A stretch of 49,293 nucleotides of DNA from an uncultured Parabacteroides sp. (GTDB taxonomy: Bacteria; Bacteroidota; Bacteroidia; Bacteroidales; Tannerellaceae), in the NCBI GenBank assembly GCA_910577325.1, contig CAJTMR010000026.1:1-49293 (forward strand), written 5' to 3'. A model generated the notes under the pieces. That model had not been told where the DNA came from. It searched no databases and saw nothing but the letters and a program-made list of their open reading frames with translations. Positions 1 through 7,277 of this stretch are shown piece after piece; position 1 is the first letter of the stretch; each line of letters opens with the position of its first letter. The translations under genes and the position numbers were made by a program.

Positions 1-65
1 CGATCAAAGACACGACGGGGAAGAAAATCTGTAAGTTGAGCGAAGATATATTTGTCTTGATTCAT
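1..65 (-). CDS. IS4-family (DUF4372-type) transposase, N-terminal fragment at window edge
   Basis: Reading the minus strand from the ATG at 63-65 gives about 21 codons, MNQDKYIFAQLTDFLPRRVF and on, before the window ends. This matches the start of IS4-type transposases carrying an N-terminal DUF4372 domain, which usually begin MNxGKYVFAQL. It is cut by the window and not necessarily truncated in the genome. The insertion-sequence end should lie somewhere in 66-300, but I could not identify its terminal inverted repeat or a target duplication. The element borders the decayed accessory genes that follow. Confidence 0.7.
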   Translation of the reverse strand, partial: MNQDKYIFAQLTDFLPRRVFD

Positions 66-279
66 TGTTTTGAGCTTTTGGGCAAAGCTAAAACAACTTT
101 TCAATTCTAATCGTCACGCTCCAAAAAGATACATAATTATGCGATTATCAAAGATTTCAAAGAACAATGTTTGATTTAAAGTACCCACTAGTGACTTATT
201 ATAAGTATTTATCATTTATATTTCTGATAATAAACACTGATTTCTACCTGTCAGTGAGAGACCTTTACGGGATTTTCAT

Positions 280-287
280 TACCTTTG
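280..287 (+). promoter_or_regulatory. Predicted Bacteroidetes -7 element (TACCTTTG)
   Basis: TACCTTTG fits the TAnnTTTG consensus. Transcription would start near 294 and run through the inverted-repeat region at 352-468 towards the DUF3795 gene, giving a leader of roughly 250 bases. No clear TTTG -33 box is visible; CTTTA at 262-266 is the nearest match. Confidence 0.45.
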
Positions 288-351
288 TATTTGGATTGAG
301 GCAACTTTATCCCAGACATACGAAAAAATAAGAAGCGGTATGCTCTCTTGT

Positions 352-468
352 AAGTCGAGAACGTAGGAAATTCAAGACACTCACAAGGATAGCATAGCGG
401 TTCTCACGCATACGGCGTGGGCTGCTATACTACATTCGTGCATTTAGGTTTCCTACGACCTTTGACTT
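352..468. repeat. Long imperfect inverted repeat, possible structured RNA or element end
   Basis: The outer arms are AAGTC (352-356) with GACTT (464-468) and CGTAGGAAA (362-370) with TTTCCTACG (449-457). They are separated by a small internal loop that can itself form a few pairs. Inside sits a second hairpin: ATAGC (389-393) with GCTAT (424-428) and CACGC (405-409) with GCGTG (415-419), closed by a five-base loop. The stretch has no open reading frame that I recognise. It could be a non-coding RNA, a 5' leader structure or a recombination site; the sequence alone does not decide. Confidence 0.5.
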
Positions 469-541
469 AGAATGTTGCATTGGTAGTCTACGTTTCTGCA
501 TTATAATAGCCTGCATCATCGAACTGTGGTGCATTTGATAT

Positions 542-886
542 ATGAAGAATATTGAAGCAAATAAAGAACTCATAGCAGCGTGCGGACTCTACTGCGGCGC
601 ATGCCGTAAGTATCTGGTGGAAAAATGCTCCGGTTGCCATGAAAATGACAAGGCAACGTGGTGTAAGATACGGTCATGCGTCAGAAGTCAGGGTTTCCAC
701 ACTTGTGCCGAATGTCATAAGGACGTGGCCGAGTGCAAGACGTATTCCAATTTCATCGGCAAGATATTCGCCTTCCTGTTCAAGTCAGACCGTGCGGCTT
801 GCATCCGTTATATCCGCGAGCACGGCGAGCAGGCTTTCGCCGAGGAAATGACTAAACGTAAATGTCAGACAATAAAAAGGAAATAA
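542..886 (+). CDS. DUF3795 cysteine-rich protein
   Basis: The 114-residue protein has many cysteines in CxxC-like pairs: CGLYCGAC near residue 14, CSGC near 29, a C-x-C region around 41-46, then CAEC and a later C. This is the pattern of the DUF3795 family, whose cysteines probably bind zinc or another metal. No biochemical function is established. The ATG follows a weak AT-rich leader. It ends four bases before the acetyltransferase at 891, so the two are probably co-transcribed. The family is common near mobile or accessory regions in gut anaerobes, which fits this site. Confidence 0.8.
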   Translation: MKNIEANKELIAACGLYCGACRKYLVEKCSGCHENDKATWCKIRSCVRSQGFHTCAECHKDVAECKTYSNFIGKIFAFLFKSDRAACIRYIREHGEQAFAEEMTKRKCQTIKRK

Positions 887-890
887 AACT

Positions 891-1442
891 ATGTCTATTA
901 TTGATATGATCGAAACAGACAGACTGGTCTTGCGTTCATGGTGCGAAGATGATATAGTGCCATTCTCTAAAATGAATAGCGATAAGGAGGTTATGGAGTA
1001 TCTGCCCAAATGTCTTTCTTTGGAAGAAACTGTGCAGTTCTATAATCGTATAGTTGCCGAGCATGATAGGTTTGGCTACGGACTTTATGCTGTGGAAACA
1101 AAAAGCAGTGGCAGCTTTATAGGTTATGTCGGATTCCATAATTTTGATTTTGATGCGGAGTTTTCTCCCGGAGTTGAGATAGGCTGGAGGCTTGCCAAGG
1201 AGTATTGGGGTCATGGTTATGCTACCGAGGCTGCAAAGGCATGTCTTGATTTTGCTTTCCGGCGAAAACTGTTCGATAAGATATATTCTTTCACATCAAT
1301 AGGCAACCATAGGTCAGAACGTGTGATGCAGAAAATAGGGATGAAACATCAAGGCTTCTTCCAGCATCCGTCATTACCTGACGGTCACAGATTAAAAGAG
1401 CATACACTTTATAAATTGGAACTATCGGAGACATATCAATAG
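891..1442 (+). CDS. GNAT-family N-acetyltransferase (RimJ/RimL type)
   Basis: The 183-residue protein begins with the typical ETDRLVLRSW strand and carries the acetyl-CoA binding region GWRLAKEYWGHGYATEA (about residues 98-114), followed by a helix and the NHRSERVMQKIGM segment expected of RimJ/RimL-type acetyltransferases. It probably moves an acetyl group from acetyl-CoA to an amine; the substrate cannot be inferred. It lies four bases after the DUF3795 gene. Its last codons overlap the 5' side of a damaged tautomerase gene in another frame, which suggests a small deletion fused the two genes. Confidence 0.85.
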   Translation: MSIIDMIETDRLVLRSWCEDDIVPFSKMNSDKEVMEYLPKCLSLEETVQFYNRIVAEHDRFGYGLYAVETKSSGSFIGYVGFHNFDFDAEFSPGVEIGWRLAKEYWGHGYATEAAKACLDFAFRRKLFDKIYSFTSIGNHRSERVMQKIGMKHQGFFQHPSLPDGHRLKEHTLYKLELSETYQ

Positions 1443-1624
1443 AAAGCGACAGACTGACCGCTGAACAGAAGAAACAGCTTATAGAGCGGCTGACAGCGAC
1501 AGCCTCCGAGATAACCCATATCCCGGAGCAGTTTTTCACCGTTACAATCAAGGAATTGCCTGATGAAAACCTCGGAATAGGTGGTAAGTCGATAGACGAG
1601 ATTAAACGCAACTACAAACCATGA
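1433..1624 (+). pseudogene. 4-oxalocrotonate tautomerase-like relic without start codon
   Basis: A reading frame of 63 codons runs ISIESDRLTAEQKKQLIERL and continues through IPEQFF, IKELPDENLGIGG and a C-terminal NYKP. These are hallmark segments of 4-OT-type tautomerases, which normally start Met-Pro followed by a short strand and use the amino-terminal proline as catalytic base. Here the codons before ISIES are GGA GAC, no ATG, GTG or TTG precedes them in frame before the TAA at 1412, and the proline is missing. The 5' end overlaps the acetyltransferase stop codon. I read this as a gene that lost its first few codons. The TGA overlaps the ATG of the next relic. Confidence 0.75.
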
Positions 1625-1782
1625 GCTTGACATTACGCCCATACCAACTTTCGGATGCCACGGTGATTACGTCGTGGCTCAAAAGCGAATACCTTATGCG
1701 CTAATGGTGTGCCGATACAATCGCGGTACAAAAATACTCCGAAAAGGACGAATCGCCAACAGATGAAAATCTCGTTTGTTAA
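1621..1782 (+). pseudogene. Acetyltransferase (GNAT-like) relic with in-frame stop
   Basis: The frame opens MSLTLRPYQLSDATVITSWL and resembles the N-terminus of a small GNAT enzyme. It meets a TAA at 1702-1704, continues in the same frame WCAD... for 25 codons and stops again at 1780-1782. The residue lost at the first stop could have been Gln (CAA to TAA). The rest of the expected domain is absent. The start overlaps the tautomerase stop as ATGA, which suggests the two were once translationally coupled. Confidence 0.65.
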
Positions 1783-1785
1783 AAT

Positions 1786-2039
1786 CTATTAGCTGAAAAA
1801 TCAAGATATTATAACGCCGATTTTTGTCGCCGTTTTGCCCTCCGAAACTCCATGTGAGATTCTGATAGTCGATTAAGCGGCTGTCATGCAATACTTTTTG
1901 CTGTTCGTTTTGGTTTCACTCTGATGTTCACTCGAAAAATGAAATATTTTTCCGTTGAAAGAGTTTCATTGGTTAATAAAAACGGCCTTGAAAGTTGTAA
2001 TGTTTTTTTGTATGAAAGTAAAAATAAGGACTATTCGTT
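1786..2039. other. Non-coding stretch with no recognised gene
   Basis: This AT-rich interval separates the decayed acetyltransferase from the nspC promoter. Neither strand holds an open frame with recognisable protein similarity. It may contain further remnants of the damaged gene cluster. Confidence 0.5.
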
Positions 2040-2069
2040 TTTGCATTCAAGCTTTTTTATGTACCTTTG
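2040..2069 (+). promoter_or_regulatory. nspC promoter (TTTG at 2040, TACCTTTG at 2062)
   Basis: TTTG at 2040-2043 and TACCTTTG at 2062-2069 are 18 bases apart, close to the Bacteroides -33/-7 arrangement. The start codon at 2094 lies 24 bases after the -7 box. This also argues against the upstream in-frame codon at 2067, which overlaps the box. Confidence 0.65.
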
Positions 2070-2093
2070 CAAATAGGACAAAATACTTACCGG

Positions 2094-3233
2094 ATGATAG
2101 ATTTCAATGCGATACCATCCCCGTGTTATGTGATGGAAGAAGAGTTGCTCCGCCGTAACTTGGCGCTGATCAAAAGCGTGAAGGAACGGGCAGGTGTTAA
2201 TATAATCTTGGCTTTTAAGGCATTTGCAATGTGGAAAGCATTTCCGATTGTGCGTGAATATATCCCATACTCGACTGCAAGTTCAAAGTTTGAAGCTCAG
2301 TTGGCTTTCGAGGAGATGGGGAGCCGGGCACATACTTATTCGCCAGCCTATACGGAAGCGGATTTTCCTGCAATTTTAAAATACAGTAGCCATGTGACAT
2401 TCAATTCGCTTGCGCAATTCGAACGGTTTTATCCAATGGTGCAGGCAGATGGAAGCAAGGTCTCGTGCGGTTTACGTATCAATCCGGAATATTCGGATGT
2501 CGAAACGGATTTGTATAATCCGTGTGCGCCGGGTTCCCGGATGGGAGTGGTCTGTGACTTGTTAGGGGATCGGTTGCCGGAGGGAGTCGAAGGGCTGCAT
2601 TTCCATACGCTTTGTGAATCGGATTCGTATGATCTGGAGAAGACTTTAGGAGAGGTGGAAAAACGTTTCGGTCGTTTCCTGTCGCATATCAAATGGTTGA
2701 ATATGGGAGGCGGACATCTGATGACGCGGAAGGGGTACGATACGGAGCACCTGATCGGGCTGTTGCAGGCGTTCAAAGCCAAATATCCGAATCTTGAAAT
2801 TATAATGGAACCGGGAAGCGCATTTGCCTGGCAAACCGGATTTTTGCTGACGACGGTAGTGGATATCGTGGAGAATCATGGTATCAAAACAGCGATTATC
2901 GATGCTTCTTTTACCTGTCATATGCCGGACTGTCTGGAAATGCCTTATAAACCGGTGATTCGCGGGGCTATAGAGCCGGAGAAAGGAAAACCTGTCTATC
3001 GTATCGGGGGAAACAGTTGCCTGAGCGGTGATTATATGGGCGACTGGTCTTTCGATCAGCCTTTGAAAGTGGGTGATAAATTGGTATTCGAAGATATGAT
3101 CCATTATACTGTTGTCAAAACGACCATGTTTAACGGAATCCCGCATCCCTCCTTGGCTTTGTGGAGCAAGGAAGGTCGACTTGTGATGTACAGGGAGTTC
3201 GGTTATGAAGATTACAAGGCGAGAATGGACTGA
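2094..3233 (+). CDS. nspC: Carboxynorspermidine decarboxylase
   Basis: This 379-residue PLP enzyme has the alanine-racemase/DABA-decarboxylase fold. It should decarboxylate carboxynorspermidine or carboxyspermidine to the free polyamine in the cytoplasm. The start MIDFNAIPSPCYV is typical. Lys42 in AFKAF is the expected PLP Schiff-base lysine, followed by the HTLCE, MGGGH and MEPGSAF segments of the family. The start at 2094 is preferred because a longer frame would begin inside the -7 promoter box. The partner carboxynorspermidine dehydrogenase is not in the window. It is transcribed from its own promoter, and a 78-base AT-rich gap separates it from ftsY. Confidence 0.93.
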   Translation: MIDFNAIPSPCYVMEEELLRRNLALIKSVKERAGVNIILAFKAFAMWKAFPIVREYIPYSTASSKFEAQLAFEEMGSRAHTYSPAYTEADFPAILKYSSHVTFNSLAQFERFYPMVQADGSKVSCGLRINPEYSDVETDLYNPCAPGSRMGVVCDLLGDRLPEGVEGLHFHTLCESDSYDLEKTLGEVEKRFGRFLSHIKWLNMGGGHLMTRKGYDTEHLIGLLQAFKAKYPNLEIIMEPGSAFAWQTGFLLTTVVDIVENHGIKTAIIDASFTCHMPDCLEMPYKPVIRGAIEPEKGKPVYRIGGNSCLSGDYMGDWSFDQPLKVGDKLVFEDMIHYTVVKTTMFNGIPHPSLALWSKEGRLVMYREFGYEDYKARMD

Positions 3234-3311
3234 GAAATGGAGAATTGAAAATTGTCAATTATTTAGTAATTTAGCGCACTTATTTAGGAAATAAATTAAG
3301 CAGTATAAAAT

Positions 3312-4265
3312 ATGGGTATTTTTAGCTTTTTCAGTAGGGAAAAAAAGGAAACTCTGGACAAAGGGTTATCTAAGACAAAAGAAAATGTATTTTCAAAGAT
3401 TACCAGAGCCATTGCCGGCAAGAGCAAGGTGGACGACGAGGTCTTGGACAATCTGGAAGAGGTGCTGATCACTTCCGATGTCGGAGTAGATACTACGCTG
3501 AAAATCATTTCCCGTATCGAAGACCGCGTAGCCAGAGACAAATACGTGACAACTGCTGAATTGACGGCGATCCTGCGTGAAGAGATCGCTTCCCTGCTTA
3601 CGGAGAACCATACGGAAGACCTGGAGTCGTTTACGGTTCCGGAAGACAGAAAGCCGTATGTCATCATGGTCGTAGGCGTGAACGGAGTAGGCAAGACGAC
3701 CACGATCGGCAAATTGGCTTATCAATTCAAGAAAGCCGGCAAGAATGTGTATTTGGGTGCTGCCGATACGTTCCGTGCCGCAGCCGTGGAGCAATTGGTA
3801 ATTTGGAGTGAGCGGGTAGGAGTGCCTGTCGTGAAACAGAAGATGGGCTCTGACCCTGCCTCGGTGGCATTCGACACGTTGAGTTCGGCAAAAGCGAACG
3901 GGGCGGATGTGGTAATCATCGATACTGCCGGCCGCCTGCATAACAAGATCAATCTGATGAATGAGCTGACCAAGATCAAGAATGTGATGAAAAAAGTGGT
4001 TCCTGATGCACCGCACGAAGTCTTGTTGGTATTGGACGGGTCGACCGGGCAAAACGCGTTTGAACAAGCCAAGCAGTTTACTGCCGCAACCGAGGTGAAT
4101 GCCTTGGCGGTTACTAAGTTGGACGGTACGGCCAAAGGGGGTGTCGTGATCGGTATTTCGGATCATTTCCGTATCCCTGTCAAGTATATCGGTTTGGGAG
4201 AAGGGATGGAAGACCTTCAGGTATTCAATCGGAAAGAATTTGTAAACTCCCTTTTCGGAGAATAA
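3312..4265 (+). CDS. ftsY: Signal recognition particle receptor FtsY
   Basis: This 317-residue SRP GTPase docks ribosome-nascent chains bound by Ffh at the membrane. It has the compact form without a long acidic A domain, usual in this phylum. The N domain covers roughly residues 1-100. The G domain shows the P-loop GVNGVGKT (122-129), DTFRAAAVEQL, DTAGR and TKLDGTAKGG. The first ATG gives MGIFSFFSREKKE, a typical amphipathic start. It ends 24 bases before rimO and is probably co-transcribed with it. Confidence 0.96.
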   Translation: MGIFSFFSREKKETLDKGLSKTKENVFSKITRAIAGKSKVDDEVLDNLEEVLITSDVGVDTTLKIISRIEDRVARDKYVTTAELTAILREEIASLLTENHTEDLESFTVPEDRKPYVIMVVGVNGVGKTTTIGKLAYQFKKAGKNVYLGAADTFRAAAVEQLVIWSERVGVPVVKQKMGSDPASVAFDTLSSAKANGADVVIIDTAGRLHNKINLMNELTKIKNVMKKVVPDAPHEVLLVLDGSTGQNAFEQAKQFTAATEVNALAVTKLDGTAKGGVVIGISDHFRIPVKYIGLGEGMEDLQVFNRKEFVNSLFGE

Positions 4266-4289
4266 AAAGGGTACTTGTGCCATCAAAAT

Positions 4290-5585
4290 ATGAGAAAAAA
4301 TAAAGTAGATATTATAACGTTGGGATGTTCTAAGAACCTGGTGGATTCGGAACAGCTTTTGCGTCAGTTCGTGGCGAACGGGTATACTGTCGAACATGAT
4401 CCCCACAAGATCAACGGTGAAATCGTCGTTGTGAACACATGCGGATTTATCGGAGATGCCCAGGAAGAGTCGATCAATATGATACTCGATCTGGGGGAAG
4501 CCAAGAAGAGAGGGAAAATCGGTAAACTGTTTGTCATGGGATGCCTTTCCGAGCGGTTCCTCAAAGACTTGGAAAAGGAGTTGCCGGAAGTCGATCATTT
4601 CTATGGAAAGTTCAATTGGAAAGAGTTACTGAACGATTTAGGTAAATCCTACTACCGGGAGCTGGCAGCCGACCGTGTTTTGACGACTCCCCGGCATTAT
4701 GCCTACTTGAAGATCGCCGAAGGATGTGACCGTACCTGTTCGTACTGTGCCATTCCGATCAGTACGGGGCATTACCGGTCCATACCGATGGAAGAGATCG
4801 AGAAAGAAGTGCGCTTGTTGGTGAAACAAGGTGTGAAAGAATTTCAAGTGATCGCCCAAGATTTGACTTATTACGGTCAAGATTTGTATAAGCGCCATGC
4901 GTTGCCGGAACTGGTGGAGCGTATCTCCGATATTGCGGGAGTGGAATGGATTCGTCTGCATTACGGTTATCCCTCCCGTTTCCCATACGACTTGCTCAGG
5001 GTTATGCGTGAGCGCGATAATGTCTGTAAATATATGGATATCGCTCTTCAACATATCAGTGACCCGATGTTAAAGAAAATGCGTCGTAACATCACGAAAG
5101 AAGAAACGTATGCCTTGATACGCCGGATGCGGGAGGAAGTCCCCGGTATTCATCTGCGTACGACATTGATGGTCGGCCATCCGGGGGAAACCGAACAGGA
5201 TTTTGAGGAACTGGTCGAATTCGTAAAGAAAGCTCGTTTCGAACGCATGGGGGCCTTTGCTTACAGCCATGAGGAAGGAACTTATTCGTTTAAACATTAT
5301 GCCGATGATGTCGATCCGGAAGTCAAACAAGACCGTTTGGACTATTTGATGCGTATACAGGAAGGCATTTCGGCCGAAGTGAACGGTTCCAAGGTCGGAA
5401 AAGTATTCAAGGTGATAATCGATCGGGAAGAAGAGGGCTTCTATGTCGGCCGTACGGAATTCGATTCTCCGGAAGTCGATCCGGAAATCCTTGTTTCTAA
5501 AGAAAAACCGTTGATTAGCGGGATGTTTTATAACGTGCGGATTGACGATGCGCAGGCTTTCGACCTGTATGGGAGCGTGCTTTGA
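4290..5585 (+). CDS. rimO: Ribosomal protein S12 methylthiotransferase RimO
   Basis: This 431-residue radical SAM enzyme adds a methylthio group to the conserved aspartate of ribosomal protein S12. The UPF0004 domain starts at KVDIITLGCSKNLVDSE and uses cysteines in GCSKN, NTCGF and MGCLSER for one iron-sulfur cluster. The radical SAM cluster motif is Cys146-x3-Cys150-x2-Cys153 (CDRTCSYC), and a TRAM domain closes the protein. I take the ATG at 4290 (MRKNKVD) rather than the TTG at 4275, since similarity begins just after it. It follows ftsY closely. Confidence 0.95.
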   Translation: MRKNKVDIITLGCSKNLVDSEQLLRQFVANGYTVEHDPHKINGEIVVVNTCGFIGDAQEESINMILDLGEAKKRGKIGKLFVMGCLSERFLKDLEKELPEVDHFYGKFNWKELLNDLGKSYYRELAADRVLTTPRHYAYLKIAEGCDRTCSYCAIPISTGHYRSIPMEEIEKEVRLLVKQGVKEFQVIAQDLTYYGQDLYKRHALPELVERISDIAGVEWIRLHYGYPSRFPYDLLRVMRERDNVCKYMDIALQHISDPMLKKMRRNITKEETYALIRRMREEVPGIHLRTTLMVGHPGETEQDFEELVEFVKKARFERMGAFAYSHEEGTYSFKHYADDVDPEVKQDRLDYLMRIQEGISAEVNGSKVGKVFKVIIDREEEGFYVGRTEFDSPEVDPEILVSKEKPLISGMFYNVRIDDAQAFDLYGSVL

Positions 5586-5650
5586 TATATAAACTGTAGA
5601 GATGTTTGGCGGTTTACGAAAAACAACGAATATAGCTGCATAATCTTTTA

Positions 5651-5953
5651 ATGGATGGGAATATGAAAAATAAGGAACTGGTTACTGAACTTGCCACCCG
5701 TATGGGATGGACTGCGCAGGAAGTTACCGAGATGCTTTCTGTCCTGAGTTCCGTAGTCGGTTCTCGTCTGATAGATAACGATATTATCTATTTGCAGGGC
5801 TTCGGTCAGTTCGAGGTGAAAAAGAAAGCGGAACGGATCGCGGTCAATCCTTCGAACGGCAAACGGTATTTGGTTCCTCCTAAGCTTGTTCCGGTGTTTA
5901 AGCCCGGAACGACTGTCAAGAATAAACTTAAAGAATTAGGCGACCATGAATAA
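5651..5953 (+). CDS. HU-family DNA-binding protein
   Basis: This 100-residue protein is the size of HU/IHF subunits. It has the helical dimerisation half (ELVTELATRMGWTAQEV), then GFGQFEVKKKAERIAVNPSNGKRY, which matches the beta-arm region around the family's conserved RNP or NPxTG segment, and a C-terminal VPVFKPGTTVKNKL. It should bend or wrap DNA in the nucleoid. ATG at 5651 or 5663 could start it. Its last eight bases overlap the next gene, which begins with another HU-like domain, so the pair is translationally coupled and could form heterodimers (inference). Confidence 0.88.
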   Translation: MDGNMKNKELVTELATRMGWTAQEVTEMLSVLSSVVGSRLIDNDIIYLQGFGQFEVKKKAERIAVNPSNGKRYLVPPKLVPVFKPGTTVKNKLKELGDHE

Positions 5954-7145
5954 CCGACTGACGATACAGGAACTGGCCGGCCTGTTGGCCGATTATACGG
6001 GAAAAGACGCGAATAGTTCCGAACTTTTTTTGAGGGAATTCATAGCGGTCGTATCGGAGGGTGTCTATACGGATAAGCTGGTAAAGGTCAAAGGCCTTGG
6101 CACTTTTAAAATTATTCTTGTGGAGAAACGTGAAAGCATCCATGTGAATACAGGCGAACGTTTCGTGATCCCAGGACATTATAAGTTTTCTTTCCTGCCC
6201 GACAAGGAGTTGCGGGAACTTGTCAATAAGCCGTTTTCTTTTTTTGAAACAACCGAATTGGGCGAGAATGTCGATTTTACCGATATGGATGTCGTGGCGG
6301 ATGAGCCGGAAACCAAAGAGGCGGAAGACGAGTCGACCGAGGAAATGATACTCGAAGAAAGATGTCTTCTCGAAGATGAACATTTGCTCCGGGGAGAGGA
6401 GATGGTTATCCCTTCGGAAGAAAAACTTGCTATATCTCCGGAAGGAACATCTGTCGGACAATCTGAATCTGTGGGAGAGGAGACATCTGAACTTGTAGTT
6501 GACGAATCTCCTGATGAGTGCAGGCCGGAAAGTCCGGTTGAAGAGGAAAAAGCCGGATCGGACGTGGAAAGAAAGAAAAAACATGCAAAGCGGATTCCCC
6601 TTCTTGTTATATTTGTATTTTTTCTTGTCCTGTTCAATATCGGGCTTTATCTGAACCGCTTCCATTTTTTCGGGGCGGATGAGAAAACTCCTGTTTTAAA
6701 GGAGGGTCCTGTCGTTTCGACAGAAGAAGATACCCTGCTGTTTGAGCCGGAAGAGGCCGGAGAGCAGGAGCTTGTGACACAAACCGATTCATCAACCGTC
6801 GTAATCGACACGACTTCCGTACCGGTCGGCCGGGAAGCTCCCCCTTTCATGGAAGAAATAGCGGAGGTCAGGCCGGAAGCCGTTTCATCTCCGGTCATCG
6901 CTCGTGTCAAGATTGAACGGGGAAGCCGCCTGACGTTGATTTCTCTGAAATATTACGGAAGCAAGTTGTTCTGGGTATATCTCTACGAGTATAACAAAGC
7001 CATCATAAAAGATCCGAATAACGTGCCGATCGGCACTACCATCGAAGTGCCCGCGCCGGAAGTGTACGGCATTGACTGTCGAGATCGTTCTTCCGTTGAA
7101 AAAGCCGCTGCCCGTCAGACTGAGATATTGAGTGGCCGACTGTGA
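5946..7145 (+). CDS. HU domain-transmembrane-LysM fusion protein
   Basis: The 399-residue protein has three parts. Residues 1 to about 90 resemble HU (LTIQELAGLLADYTG, then VKGLGTFKI and VNTGERFVIPGH). An acidic, Glu/Ser-rich linker follows to about residue 205. After a KKKHAKR basic patch comes one hydrophobic helix, about 216-237 (IPLLVIFVFFLVLFNIGLYL). The rest is a linker and a LysM-like domain at about 320-375 (GSRLTLISLKYYG, YEYNKAIIKDPNNVPIGT). By the positive-inside rule the HU part is cytoplasmic and the LysM part periplasmic, so it could tie DNA to the peptidoglycan layer; that role is inference. Related Bacteroidetes proteins fuse HU-like domains to SPOR domains. Confidence 0.8.
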   Translation: MNNRLTIQELAGLLADYTGKDANSSELFLREFIAVVSEGVYTDKLVKVKGLGTFKIILVEKRESIHVNTGERFVIPGHYKFSFLPDKELRELVNKPFSFFETTELGENVDFTDMDVVADEPETKEAEDESTEEMILEERCLLEDEHLLRGEEMVIPSEEKLAISPEGTSVGQSESVGEETSELVVDESPDECRPESPVEEEKAGSDVERKKKHAKRIPLLVIFVFFLVLFNIGLYLNRFHFFGADEKTPVLKEGPVVSTEEDTLLFEPEEAGEQELVTQTDSSTVVIDTTSVPVGREAPPFMEEIAEVRPEAVSSPVIARVKIERGSRLTLISLKYYGSKLFWVYLYEYNKAIIKDPNNVPIGTTIEVPAPEVYGIDCRDRSSVEKAAARQTEILSGRL

Positions 7146-7216
7146 CGAATCCGGTCACTTCCGTGCAGGTTAGTATTATTTAACTGCGAAAGTGTAGAAG
7201 ACGAATTTAACATTTC

Positions 7217-7224
7217 TAATTTTG
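7217..7224 (+). promoter_or_regulatory. Predicted -7 element (TAATTTTG) of the moxR-bat operon
   Basis: TAATTTTG fits TAnnTTTG and lies 53 bases before the moxR start, within the only sizeable gap (132 bases) upstream of the bat gene series. It is the likely operon promoter. Confidence 0.55.
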
Positions 7225-7277
7225 TGCAGTTTAAAAAAAGCAAGTAAGAACAGTAACAATATAATTGAAGAAAATCT

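Noticed and set aside
352..468. The inverted repeat as an integron attC site, given the cassette-like neighbours
   Set aside because: The core GTTRRRY and RYYYAAC sites are not present at the ends and no integrase is seen.
3393..4598. Long minus-strand frame of 401 codons over ftsY and rimO
   Set aside because: It lies opposite strongly conserved genes, has no recognisable similarity and looks like a codon-bias shadow.
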